From positions 1 to 19,974 of the forward strand of contig CAZWVJ010000030.1 of NCBI GenBank assembly GCA_964636865.1: 19,974 nucleotides of DNA. The letters run 5' to 3'. The notes beneath the pieces were generated by a model, which made no database searches, was not told where the DNA came from, and saw only the letters and a list, made by a program, of their open reading frames with translations. Numbering within the stretch: position 1 is the first letter of the stretch; each line of letters starts with the position of its first letter. Below, in pieces: positions 1 to 7,008 of this stretch. This DNA is from B1SED10-75 sp964636865 (GTDB taxonomy: Bacteria; Bacillota; Dethiobacteria; DTU022; PWGO01). The translations under genes were made by a program, and so were the position numbers.

Positions 1-23
1 GGTGCAATCTAAAGGATAAATGA

Positions 24-75
24 TGTGACAAAATTGCCCCGTCCCCACTGTCACATTGTCCCGTCCCCACTGACA
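24..75 (-). repeat. Two overlapping REP-like repeats next to the carboxypeptidase stop codon
   Basis: The first unit (24-55) has 7-base inverted ends, TGTGACA and TGTCACA, around a core containing CCCCGTCCCC. A second, shorter unit (49-75) reuses the end of the first: TGTCA at 49-53 and TGACA at 71-75 flank CCGTCCCC. They begin two bases beyond the TAA of the carboxypeptidase gene. The same family, in the same sense relative to the gene, lies over the protease stop codon at 9804-9837. The short size, GC-rich core and complementary ends resemble REP sequences; no mobilising transposase is in the window. Confidence 0.75.
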
Positions 76-77
76 CG

Positions 78-1265
78 TTAGCCGAAGATGCCCTGCCATA
101 TGCTGCTGAAGAAGCCGCCGATGGAGCTGAAAATGTAGGAGAAAAAGCCCTGGCGTTCGATGTCTTCTCCGGCTATCAGTTCTATTTCTCTAAGCAGGTC
201 ATCGACGTAGTATATTTCCATAGTTGCCAGGGAGGTTCCCTCTTCAATGGGGCCCTCTATATCATTGTGAGGGTGTACTTCTTTTTCAATATGTTCTTCA
301 TGATTATTGGGAACAACTACGTCAATGTTTGAAGTTGTTAATAAAGGCACTGTTTCCTCTGTTCCCCGGTGGACAGGCGCTTCAGAAACTTCTTCCCCTT
401 CAAAGGCATAGGTAAAATGGTCGTAATTAGTGTAGCCGTGAGTCAGCAGCACCTGGGCATCCACACCCCGGGTTGTTTCAGTTTCTGAATTCATGACCAC
501 GGCAATGAGGCGGTATCCGTCTCTCTCTGCTGAGGCTGCCAGGCACCATCCGGCCTCCGGAAGATATCCTGTTTTAATTCCGTCGACACCTTCGAATGTT
601 CCCAAAAGGGGATTTCGATTATATTGCCTGATATTGTTAAAAGTCCACTCTTTTTCGGCCTGCAGGGCAGATATCTCAGGTTGGGTGCGAATGAAATAGT
701 TTGCCAAATGTGCTATATCAATAGGGCTCATATATTGTTCGGAGTCATGCAAGCCGTGTGAATTAGTAAAATGAGTATTGGACAAACCTAATTCTTCTGC
801 CCGCTCGTTCATTTTTTGGACAAACATTTCTTCCGACCCGGCAATATGTTCAGCAAGGAGGATGCAAGCATCATTGGCGGAAATTATTGCTATCCCTTTG
901 ATAAGGTTTTCTACGGAAACTTCCTGTTCATGTTCCAGAAACATTTGAGAACCGGTTTGCATCTCATAAGCTCTTAAGCTGGTAGCGACAGTGTCATCTA
1001 AACTGATAGCTCCTTCTTCAAGCGCTTCCCCGGCTAAAAGCAGGGTCATGACTTTGGTGATGCTGGCCGGGTGAACAGGTTCTTCGGCATTTTTGGCATA
1101 TAGCACCTGTTCATTATGTCCTTCCATCAAAAGCGCATTTTCGGCCTCCAGGGGCAATTCTACTTCCGATAGCATGGAGGTCTGGGCATGAGCCCCAGCG
1201 GGCATGAAAATCATACTCCCCAGGATCATAAGTAGAAGACAAATAATAGTTTTTTTGTGATTCAC
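78..1265 (-). CDS. dacF: D-alanyl-D-alanine carboxypeptidase (PBP5/DacF-like, peptidase S11)
   Basis: Serine DD-carboxypeptidase that trims the terminal D-Ala from peptidoglycan pentapeptides outside the membrane. The 395-residue protein carries all three S11 active-site motifs: SITK at 68-71 (nucleophile Ser68, Lys71), SAN at 129-131 and KTG at 231-233. A signal peptide covers about 1-27 (KK, hydrophobic core, then AHA before the likely cut). The last 23 residues (373-395, rich in Phe, Ile and Trp) look like the amphipathic anchor usual in PBP5-type enzymes; the preceding 285-345 is acidic and His-rich. The start is GTG with AGGGAGG (1274-1280) eight bases upstream. It is divergent from the flavoprotein gene. 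The dacF symbol is by family resemblance; dacA/dacB-type naming is equally possible. Confidence 0.93.
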   Translation of the reverse strand: MNHKKTIICLLLMILGSMIFMPAGAHAQTSMLSEVELPLEAENALLMEGHNEQVLYAKNAEEPVHPASITKVMTLLLAGEALEEGAISLDDTVATSLRAYEMQTGSQMFLEHEQEVSVENLIKGIAIISANDACILLAEHIAGSEEMFVQKMNERAEELGLSNTHFTNSHGLHDSEQYMSPIDIAHLANYFIRTQPEISALQAEKEWTFNNIRQYNRNPLLGTFEGVDGIKTGYLPEAGWCLAASAERDGYRLIAVVMNSETETTRGVDAQVLLTHGYTNYDHFTYAFEGEEVSEAPVHRGTEETVPLLTTSNIDVVVPNNHEEHIEKEVHPHNDIEGPIEEGTSLATMEIYYVDDLLREIELIAGEDIERQGFFSYIFSSIGGFFSSIWQGIFG

Positions 1266-1511
1266 TTTCTGAACCTCCCTGTTTTAAATATTATAAACTT
1301 AAATTGTGTTTTAATCACCACTATAAATATATTATAATTTTAACTGTATGGGTATAAAATAGTAATTAAAAAAATTTAATAATGGTAAAGATAGAAAGAT
1401 ACAACAAGAGTGAGTTTTAGGATAACATCGGCAAACTGAAATTCTTCGTAATTCTTAAAATCACGGAGATAATCAAATATATTTTTCAAAAAAAAGATAG
1501 GAGATGATTTC
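1266..1511. promoter_or_regulatory. Divergent AT-rich intergenic region with candidate promoters
   Basis: This 246-base region separates the divergent carboxypeptidase and flavoprotein genes and must hold promoters for both. On the minus strand TATAAT occurs at 1290-1295 and again at 1331-1336, without a convincing -35 partner. On the plus strand TTGTGT (1304-1309) followed after 18 bases by TATATT (1328-1333) is a weak candidate. AGGAG at 1499-1503 is the ribosome site of the flavoprotein gene, eight bases before its ATG. I see no other structured element. Confidence 0.4.
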
Positions 1512-2114
1512 ATGTATATGGTAGCTTTAAACGGCAGCCCCAAGAGCGATGGCAACACCGCCCACCTTTTGCAAACAATTTTAAAGGAGGCCGGGCGGAA
1601 TGGGGCCTCTACTGAATTTGTGCATGTCCATGACATAGTTGTGGATCAAAAAGACCCCTTTTGCCGGGCATGTTCCTCCCCCTGCCAGGGAAAATGCTAT
1701 CAAGACACCCCCCTTGCCCAAACATATGAACTGCTTGAGAAGGCTGATGCCCTGGTTCTGGGAAGCCCTGTATATTTCGGAACCGTATCTGCCCAGCTGA
1801 AAAGCTTCTGGGATAAAACCCGTAAGCTTCGCGGCGACAAAACTTTGTTAAACACTGTGGGTGCTGCTGTAAGCTGCGGTGCTGCGCGTTTCGGCGGCCA
1901 GGAAACCACCCTCAAAGCCCTCTTCGATATGATGTTGGTGCAGGGCATGATTGTAGTGGGTGACGGCTACTATTCGGAAGATGCCGGCCACCACGGCGCC
2001 TGTGCCCAGCAACCTTCCTCAGAGGATGATTTTGCTTTGAAAAGGGCCTCCATACTTTCCCGGCGTCTGGTGGAAGTAGCCCGGGCTACCAAAAGTCTGC
2101 GTTCCCGGCTATAA
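1512..2114 (+). CDS. Flavodoxin-fold NAD(P)H-dependent FMN reductase / iron-sulfur flavoprotein
   Basis: A 200-residue protein of the NADPH-dependent FMN reductase superfamily. The N-terminal strand and loop LNGSPKSDGNTAHL (6-19) is the FMN-phosphate site and GSPVYFG (84-90) is the second conserved flavin loop, followed by the family's LKSFWDKT helix. Four cysteines at 51, 54, 58 and 62 (C-x2-C-x3-C-x3-C) sit where iron-sulfur flavoproteins (Isf) bind a [4Fe-4S] cluster, so it probably shuttles electrons between ferredoxin and a small acceptor; the true substrate cannot be read. The ATG has a good SD (AGGAG, 1499-1503); an in-frame ATG two codons later is less well spaced. It is likely a monocistron, 222 bases from the next redox gene and in the same direction. 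Confidence 0.85.
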   Translation: MYMVALNGSPKSDGNTAHLLQTILKEAGRNGASTEFVHVHDIVVDQKDPFCRACSSPCQGKCYQDTPLAQTYELLEKADALVLGSPVYFGTVSAQLKSFWDKTRKLRGDKTLLNTVGAAVSCGAARFGGQETTLKALFDMMLVQGMIVVGDGYYSEDAGHHGACAQQPSSEDDFALKRASILSRRLVEVARATKSLRSRL

Positions 2115-2336
2115 TAATTTCCCCACCCGGAGAAGGTATTTAAACTAAACTTAGTTTTAGTCGTTAATTCAGCATTTCAGCAAAGCAATTATTCTCCCAT
2201 CCGAGGGTGGTGGATTAGGTGGATCCTTTTAGAGTTTCATAAAAAATTGGGATATGAAGGAATAAATAATGCACATATAGAAATAATTATTTTGTAGATT
2301 TAATGTAGATTAATAACAATAGAAGGAGTGATAGAA
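2115..2336 (+). promoter_or_regulatory. Intergenic region with a bulged long-range inverted repeat
   Basis: The 12-base arm CCACCCGGAGAA (2123-2134) can pair with TTCTCC (2192-2197) plus GGGTGG (2205-2210), leaving a 7-base bulge. Inside the loop lies a small dyad, ACTAA-AC-TTAGT, near 2145-2156. There is no T-run after the right arm, so it is not an obvious terminator. Further downstream the region is AT-rich and must hold the promoter of the next gene, but I see no convincing -35/-10 pair. AAGGAG at 2323-2328 is that gene's ribosome site. Confidence 0.35.
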
Positions 2337-4433
2337 GTGACCCACCATCTACCATCGGATGAAGCTTTAGTCCCTCCCTGTCAAGCGGCCTGCCCCATAA
2401 ACCAGGGCGTACGCGAGTATCTTTTTTCCATAGCAACGGGAAGCGCTTCAGAAGCGATAAAAAAGATCAGGGAAACAAATCCCCTGCCGGCAATATGCGG
2501 TACTATTTGCGCGCATCACTGCGAAGAAGAATGCCGGCGCAAGGAGGTTGACCAGGCTCTTTCCATAAGAGGATTGAAGAGATTTGCCGTGGAAAATGGC
2601 GGCAAAGTAGAGGCAAAAATGCCTCCCGCGGATCCGGAAAAAAAGGTAGCCGTAGTCGGCGGTGGTCCCAGCGGGCTTACTGCTGCCTGGGATCTGGCTG
2701 CTCAAGGATGCCAGGTAACAATTTTTGAGAGGGAAAATGCTCTCGGAGGAGCTGTCCGCCATTTTATTCCTCTCTACAGGCTCCCTGACGAGGAAATTGA
2801 TCGCGATACGGAATTATTAAAGGAAGCCGGTATTGAATGTAAAACAGGTGTGGAACTGGGGAAAGATTATTCCATTGCAGACCTTAAAAACCAGGGATAT
2901 AAAGCAATCTTATTGGCTCTGGGATTACCATTGAGCCGCACCATCCCCATATCCGGCATAGAACATTCCAAAGTATTGAAGGCGCTGCCCTTTTTATGGT
3001 CGGTGAAAAGAGAAGGTTTCCGCTTTGAAGGAAGCCCCACTGTAGTTGTAGTGGGGGGAGGTAACGTGGCCATGGACGTGGCTCGTTCTTCGGTTCGCAG
3101 CGGCGCCGGCAAAGTAAAGGTAGTATGCCTGGAATCCGACGAAGAAATGCCCGCCTTTGATTGGGAAATAGAAGAAGCAAAAGAAGAAGGAGTCGAATTC
3201 TTTACTTCATGGGGCCCCGAATGTGTGCTGGAAGATGGCGAACAGATTAAGGGGTTGAAAATCAAAGAATGCACCTGCGTTTTTGATGAACAGGGACGTT
3301 TTAGCCCCGAATTCAACGAAGAAAATTTAGCCGACGTGGAAGGAGATCTGATCATCTTTTCTATCGGCCAGGGCGCCGATCTTGCCTCTTTAAAGGACGA
3401 AATTGAATTGAATGATAGGGGCAACATCGTATTTAACCGCGATAACTATGCCACTCCCTTCGATGGGGTTTTTACCAGCGGCGAAGTTGCCGAAGGGCCG
3501 GGAACGGCAGTGCAAGCTATGGCTTCCGGGCGCAAGGCAGCCCTCTCCATGCTGGCTTACCTTAATGGAGAGTCATTCTCTGTAGAATTGATGCATGAAG
3601 ACCAGCCGGTGGAACAGTTAGACCAGCAGGTGGCCGAAAAGGTCAAGAAACTTGATCGTCGGGAATTAACCCTGGTGGATGCAGATAAAAGGGTCACTAA
3701 TTTTGAGCATATCGAGTATTGTTACAACACCACCGAAGCTTTAGATGAAGCTAAACGCTGTCTGGGCTGCCTGGCGGGGGCTGACCGCATTGACGAACTT
3801 TGTGCAAACTGCCTCACCTGTTTAAGAATATGCCCCTACGGAGTCCCGGTTGTAAATGAAGAAGGCACTATATCCATCCGCCGTGAACAATGCCAGGCAT
3901 GTGGATTATGCATGGGAATCTGCCCGGCAGTGGCCATCGAATTCAATTCTGACTATATCGAGAGCGCAGCTTCCCGCATCGAGCCCATGGTGAAAGAAAT
4001 AGGCGGCAAGAACGGTAATGAACAGCCCAATCTGTTGGTGCTAAGCTGCGCTTACGGCGCTTATTCTCAGCCCGATTTCATAGAGAAATATCTGCAAAAT
4101 CCGCCCTCCAACCTGCGCGTAATTCGCTATCCCTGCGTATCTAAAATTGACAGCCTGCACATTCTCCGGGCTTTTCAAGCAGGTATTGATGGGGTAATAA
4201 TTGCCGGCTGCCGGGAAGAAGAAAACGGAGATTGCCCATTTTATGACAGTAGTTTTTGGGGAGAGCGGCGCGTGCAGAGAGTGCGTCAAATTTTAGAAGA
4301 AATAGGCCTTGATCCGGCAAAAGTTGTTTATGGCTCACTTACCTCCGATGAAATAGCCGACTTTGATACTTTCATAGAAAATGCCGTCAAAGAAATGGAA
4401 GGAGCCGAAGCTGCCGGTTCGGAAACAGAGTAA
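2337..4433 (+). CDS. Fused FAD/NAD(P) oxidoreductase with 2[4Fe-4S] ferredoxin and MvhD-like domains
   Basis: A 698-residue electron-transfer flavoprotein. Residues 12-85 form a GltD-like N-terminal Fe-S domain (Cys 15, 19, 54, 58, 62, 66). Next is a pyridine-nucleotide-disulfide-oxidoreductase core with GGGPSG (108-113, FAD), GGGNVAMD (240-247, NAD(P)) and the closing FTSGEVAEGPGTAVQAMASG stretch from 379. Two CxxCxxCxxxC clusters follow (489/492/495/499 and 519/522/525/529). The C-terminal part (about 565-675; Cys 571, 600, 625, 633) resembles MvhD/FlpD, which links hydrogenases and HdrA in anaerobes. It probably moves electrons between NAD(P)H and ferredoxin or an Hdr-like partner; no partner gene is here. 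Start: an in-frame GTG at 2328 overlaps the SD AAGGAG (2323-2328), whereas GTG at 2337 is eight bases downstream, so 2337 is preferred. A hairpin terminator follows. Confidence 0.86.
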   Translation: MTHHLPSDEALVPPCQAACPINQGVREYLFSIATGSASEAIKKIRETNPLPAICGTICAHHCEEECRRKEVDQALSIRGLKRFAVENGGKVEAKMPPADPEKKVAVVGGGPSGLTAAWDLAAQGCQVTIFERENALGGAVRHFIPLYRLPDEEIDRDTELLKEAGIECKTGVELGKDYSIADLKNQGYKAILLALGLPLSRTIPISGIEHSKVLKALPFLWSVKREGFRFEGSPTVVVVGGGNVAMDVARSSVRSGAGKVKVVCLESDEEMPAFDWEIEEAKEEGVEFFTSWGPECVLEDGEQIKGLKIKECTCVFDEQGRFSPEFNEENLADVEGDLIIFSIGQGADLASLKDEIELNDRGNIVFNRDNYATPFDGVFTSGEVAEGPGTAVQAMASGRKAALSMLAYLNGESFSVELMHEDQPVEQLDQQVAEKVKKLDRRELTLVDADKRVTNFEHIEYCYNTTEALDEAKRCLGCLAGADRIDELCANCLTCLRICPYGVPVVNEEGTISIRREQCQACGLCMGICPAVAIEFNSDYIESAASRIEPMVKEIGGKNGNEQPNLLVLSCAYGAYSQPDFIEKYLQNPPSNLRVIRYPCVSKIDSLHILRAFQAGIDGVIIAGCREEENGDCPFYDSSFWGERRVQRVRQILEEIGLDPAKVVYGSLTSDEIADFDTFIENAVKEMEGAEAAGSETE

Positions 4434-4438
4434 ATAAC

Positions 4439-4468
4439 GCCCCGGTACTTTATGGCGCCGGGCTTTTT
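4439..4468 (+). terminator. Rho-independent terminator of the fused oxidoreductase gene
   Basis: CCCGG (4441-4445) pairs with CCGGG (4458-4462), extendable by G4439-C4463 with one bulged C, and is followed by five T (4464-4468). It begins five bases after the TAA. The stem is short but GC-only. Confidence 0.6.
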
Positions 4469-4520
4469 CCCATCCCGGCCAAGCAATTAAGCAAGCGGGA
4501 AAATGTTAAGAAAAATTAAT

Positions 4521-4568
4521 AAAAAAAAGGGGCTCCGGTTCGGCTGATAAAAAAAGTTCCGGAGCCCC
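4521..4568 (-). terminator. Strong minus-strand terminator with no recognised gene upstream of it
   Basis: GGGGCTCCGG (4529-4538) and CCGGAGCCCC (4559-4568) are a perfect 10-base inverted repeat. Read on the minus strand the stem is followed directly by eight T (complement of 4521-4528), a classic intrinsic terminator. On the plus strand no T-run follows. No minus-strand gene lies between 4569 and the start of dnaG, so either an unannotated minus-strand RNA ends here or the element blocks antisense transcription into the oxidoreductase gene. Confidence 0.65.
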
Positions 4569-4570
4569 AA

Positions 4571-4623
4571 AATATGCATATTAATAAAATATTTTGAAAA
4601 AAACATGCGCATATGTTAACATA
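4571..4623. repeat. Cluster of four perfect short palindromes
   Basis: Four self-complementary sequences lie within 53 bases: AATATGCATATT (4571-4582), AAAATATTTT (4586-4595), ATGCGCAT (4605-4612) and TATGTTAACATA (4612-4623). They start three bases after the minus-strand terminator stem. The density is more than expected even in AT-rich DNA, but they differ from each other, so a single operator family is not evident. From here to 4834 I see only AT-rich sequence and a small CGTTA/TAACG hairpin at about 4755-4769. Confidence 0.5.
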
Positions 4624-4834
4624 ATATCAGAGAAATATTTTGATGACTATGAAGGATTATGATTTCTAAGTAGAGAAGTACATTTATCAATAACAAATAA
4701 CAAAAATAAATAAATTCTAAACTGACTCGGCATCAAAAGCAAAATGAAAAAGAGCGTTAAAAAATAACGTGTTATCTAATATAGAATAAGAGGTATAAAA
4801 ATATAAAAAACTCAAGAAATTGAGGAAGTGCTAA

Positions 4835-4915
4835 ATGGTAGGCAAAGAATTTTATTTAACAAAAAATAAAAAGCTTGGCAGCAGAGAGGAGGCGGCAGGA
4901 TCAAGTAATACTTGA
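4835..4915 (+). CDS. Possible 26-codon leader peptide upstream of dnaG
   Basis: A short ORF, ATG to TGA, encoding MVGKEFYLTKNKKLGSREEA followed by GSSNT and one Ala-containing junction (26 residues). GAGGA at 4822-4826 is eight bases before the ATG, a good Shine-Dalgarno match. The ORF covers the upstream arm (4886-4895) of a stem that competes with the terminator at 4944-4976, and its stop codon lies in the perfect hairpin TCAAGTA-A-TACTTGA (4901-4915). This is the layout of a translated attenuator leader. There is no run of one amino acid that would suggest classic amino-acid attenuation. It could be a chance ORF; I recognise no family. Confidence 0.3.
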   Translation: MVGKEFYLTKNKKLGSREEAAGSSNT

Positions 4916-4980
4916 ACCATGCTTTACAATAGATTACACTCTTAAAGCCTCGCCTCCTTGGAAAGAGGCTTTTTTATTTT
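4885..4980 (+). promoter_or_regulatory. Candidate terminator/anti-terminator switch in the dnaG-rpoD leader
   Basis: AAAGCCTC (4944-4951) pairs with GAGGCTTT (4965-4972), followed by a T-run reaching 4975: an intrinsic terminator on the plus strand. GGAGGCG (4888-4894) is exactly complementary to CGCCTCC (4951-4957), extendable to nine pairs with G-U pairs, and this would sequester part of the terminator's left arm. Between them is a perfect hairpin (4901-4915). No good promoter is visible between this terminator and dnaG, so dnaG transcription may depend on read-through. The fold matches no riboswitch class I can recall. Alternatively it ends a small RNA. Confidence 0.45.
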
Positions 4981-5000
4981 GATAAATTTATTTTGATAAA
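4973..5000. repeat. Perfect 14-base tandem duplication
   Basis: TTTATTTTGATAAA occurs twice in direct succession (4973-4986 and 4987-5000), starting within the T-run of the leader terminator. Each copy holds a TTGATA, like a -35 box, but no matching -10 box lies at the right distance downstream. Confidence 0.8.
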
Positions 5001-5020
5001 GTTTGATTCAACTTTTGGTT

Positions 5021-5130
5021 AAACGCAGTACACAGTCATGAAACGCAGCCGCTAAAACAGCCATTAAGCGCAGCTAATAAATCAGCCGTTAAACACAGCT
5101 GCTAAGCACAGCCATTAAGCGCAGCCATTT
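5021..5130. repeat. Degenerate 12-13-base tandem repeat directly upstream of dnaG
   Basis: Seven consecutive units follow the consensus AARCRCAGCCRYT: starts at 5041, 5054, 5066, 5079, 5091, 5104 and 5117, with lengths of 12 or 13. The stretch 5021-5040 (AAACGCAGTA and CACAGTCATG) looks like a decayed eighth copy. The array ends about seven bases before the dnaG ribosome site (AAGGAGG, 5137-5143), so it lies in the untranslated leader. It is not coding: unit lengths vary and stops occur in all forward frames. Confidence 0.8.
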
Positions 5131-5148
5131 AAAAAGAAGGAGGCAAAT

Positions 5149-7005
5149 ATGACCAAAGCTTATACCGGAGATACGGTGGAAGAGATTAAATCTCGTTGTG
5201 ATCTGGTGGAAATAGTAAACGAGAAAATATACCTGGAGAAAAAAGGTAAAAATTACCTGGGGTTGTGCCCCTTCCACCTGGAAAAAACACCGTCATTTTC
5301 CGTTTCACCGGAAAAACAGCTTTACCACTGTTTTGGTTGTGGCGCATCCGGTGACCTTTTCAGTTATGTCATGCATACGGAGAACATGACATTTAAAGAA
5401 GCCCTGCGCTTCCTGGCAAAGCGAGCGGGGGTCTCTTTAGCCGAAGAAGAAGAAAGAAAAGATTCCGGCCTGGGCCAAATTAAAGAAACCTACTATAAGT
5501 TAAACGAGCAAGCCATGAATTTTTTTCACTATATCTTGCGGGAGAGGCCCGAAGGGGAAAAAGCCCGCCGCTATTTGGAAGGCCGAGGCATCAAGGAATC
5601 AACTATAGAATCTTTTAAAATAGGTTTTGCTCCTCCCCGCTGGGATGCGCTTTTAAAAGCCGCCCGCAAGAAGGGGTATGCTGAAGACGAGCTTGCGCAA
5701 GCGGGGTTGGTGGTAGAACGCAATGACGGCAGTGGTTACTATGACCGTTTTCGAAACCGGATCATTTTTCCCATATTTGATTACCGGAAGAGGGTAATTG
5801 GCTTTGGCGGCAGGGTTATAGATGAAGAAACGAAGGGTCCCAAATATTTGAATTCTCCGGAAACCCTTCTTTTTGATAAAAGAAAAGTTTTGTATGGCAT
5901 AGAACGGGCCATAACGGATATCCGGCAGCAGAAAAGAGCCATTGTAATGGAAGGTTATACAGACGTTATCCGGGCCCACCAGCAAGATATAACAAATGCC
6001 GTGGCTTCATTGGGTACAGCCCTCACTTCTTTTCAGGCCCGTGCCCTGAGAGCCCAAGCAGAAGAAGTCATTATCGCCTACGATGCCGATGCTGCAGGTG
6101 CCACGGCGGCAGAAAGGGGATTAGATATACTTAAAGGTTCGGGCTGTATGGTAAAAGTAGCTACCTTTCCGGAAGGTCTGGACCCTGATAGCTACATCCG
6201 CCAACGCGGTAAGGAAGCTTTTGGGGAAGTTCTGCAAAATGCTCAGCCGCTGGTGGATTATCGCCTAAACAACATTAAACAGAAGCATGATCTGGAACGT
6301 CCGGAAGGAAAAATACTCTTTATTAAAGAAATTTTACCTGTTTTAGATTCTATTAATAATATGGTGGAAAAAGATGAATACTTGAAGCGTCTTACCGAAG
6401 AACTGAATATTTCCGAAGAAGCTCTGCGGGGCGAGTTAAAGAAATTTAAACGAAAGCAAAGTAAGGTCCCCTCCACCGCTCAAAATAAGCAGGGGAAATC
6501 AGAAGACACAACCGGTGGCGCCATTCGCGCAGAGGAAATACAGCCGGCAGAGAAAATCATTTTGAGTCTTTTATTTGCTTATGAAGGAGTTTTTGATCGT
6601 ATTGTAGAAAATGTAACAGATATTAATAATGAAGAGTTCTTTAGTCCTGATGTGGGAAAGATAATTAATGCTTGTAAAGAACTGAAAGAAAAGGGCAAAG
6701 AATTAAAAGTGGAACATCTCAGAGGGGAATTTCCCGATGAGTCTTTGCACGAATTAATAGCGGCTATAGATTTTAACAACCCCTGGGAAGGCTCTTCCCG
6801 GGAGGAAATTATGCAAGCGGTAGATGATTGCATGCGCAAGTTGAAGATAAATAAGTTGGCTAAAGATCGGCAAAATATAGAAAAGCAGATTAAAGAAGCG
6901 GAAAGAAATGGCATGAACGAACAGTCTCTGAAGTTACTGGCTGAATGGGAGAAAATTAAGCTTGCAGAACAAGAGCTTTGTAGTGTAGGTAAAAAGGAGG
7001 TTTAG
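5149..7005 (+). CDS. dnaG: DNA primase
   Basis: Primase that lays RNA primers for lagging-strand and origin synthesis at the replication fork, working with the replicative helicase. The 618-residue length is normal for Bacillota. The CHC2 zinc finger has Cys40, His43, Cys61 and Cys64. The catalytic core includes the RNA-polymerase-like segment around 198-222 (YYDRFRNRIIFPIFDYRKR) and the TOPRIM residues Glu268 (VMEGYTDV) and Asp312/Asp314 (AYDADAAG) that bind metal. Residues from about 450 on form the helicase-binding domain. ATG start with AGGAGG (5138-5143) five bases away. The stop TAG abuts the rpoD start region and the rpoD ribosome site lies inside the last dnaG codons, so the two are co-transcribed. 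The usual rpsU partner of the macromolecular-synthesis operon is not upstream. Confidence 0.98.
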   Translation: MTKAYTGDTVEEIKSRCDLVEIVNEKIYLEKKGKNYLGLCPFHLEKTPSFSVSPEKQLYHCFGCGASGDLFSYVMHTENMTFKEALRFLAKRAGVSLAEEEERKDSGLGQIKETYYKLNEQAMNFFHYILRERPEGEKARRYLEGRGIKESTIESFKIGFAPPRWDALLKAARKKGYAEDELAQAGLVVERNDGSGYYDRFRNRIIFPIFDYRKRVIGFGGRVIDEETKGPKYLNSPETLLFDKRKVLYGIERAITDIRQQKRAIVMEGYTDVIRAHQQDITNAVASLGTALTSFQARALRAQAEEVIIAYDADAAGATAAERGLDILKGSGCMVKVATFPEGLDPDSYIRQRGKEAFGEVLQNAQPLVDYRLNNIKQKHDLERPEGKILFIKEILPVLDSINNMVEKDEYLKRLTEELNISEEALRGELKKFKRKQSKVPSTAQNKQGKSEDTTGGAIRAEEIQPAEKIILSLLFAYEGVFDRIVENVTDINNEEFFSPDVGKIINACKELKEKGKELKVEHLRGEFPDESLHELIAAIDFNNPWEGSSREEIMQAVDDCMRKLKINKLAKDRQNIEKQIKEAERNGMNEQSLKLLAEWEKIKLAEQELCSVGKKEV

Positions 7006-7008
7006 TTG

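Noticed and set aside
1376..1636. 86-residue minus-strand ORF covering the flavoprotein start
   Set aside because: Overlaps a gene with clear FMN motifs and ribosome site; no ribosome site or family of its own.
2867..3427. 186-residue minus-strand ORF inside the fused oxidoreductase
   Set aside because: Low-complexity Ser/Pro-rich shadow of a clear gene with full cofactor motifs on the plus strand.
4851..4920. 22-codon minus-strand ORF opposite the leader ORF
   Set aside because: No ribosome site before its ATG; the plus-strand ORF is better supported.
4885..4980. Known riboswitch or T-box leader
   Set aside because: I see no T-box sequence and none of the conserved cores of riboswitch classes I can recall.
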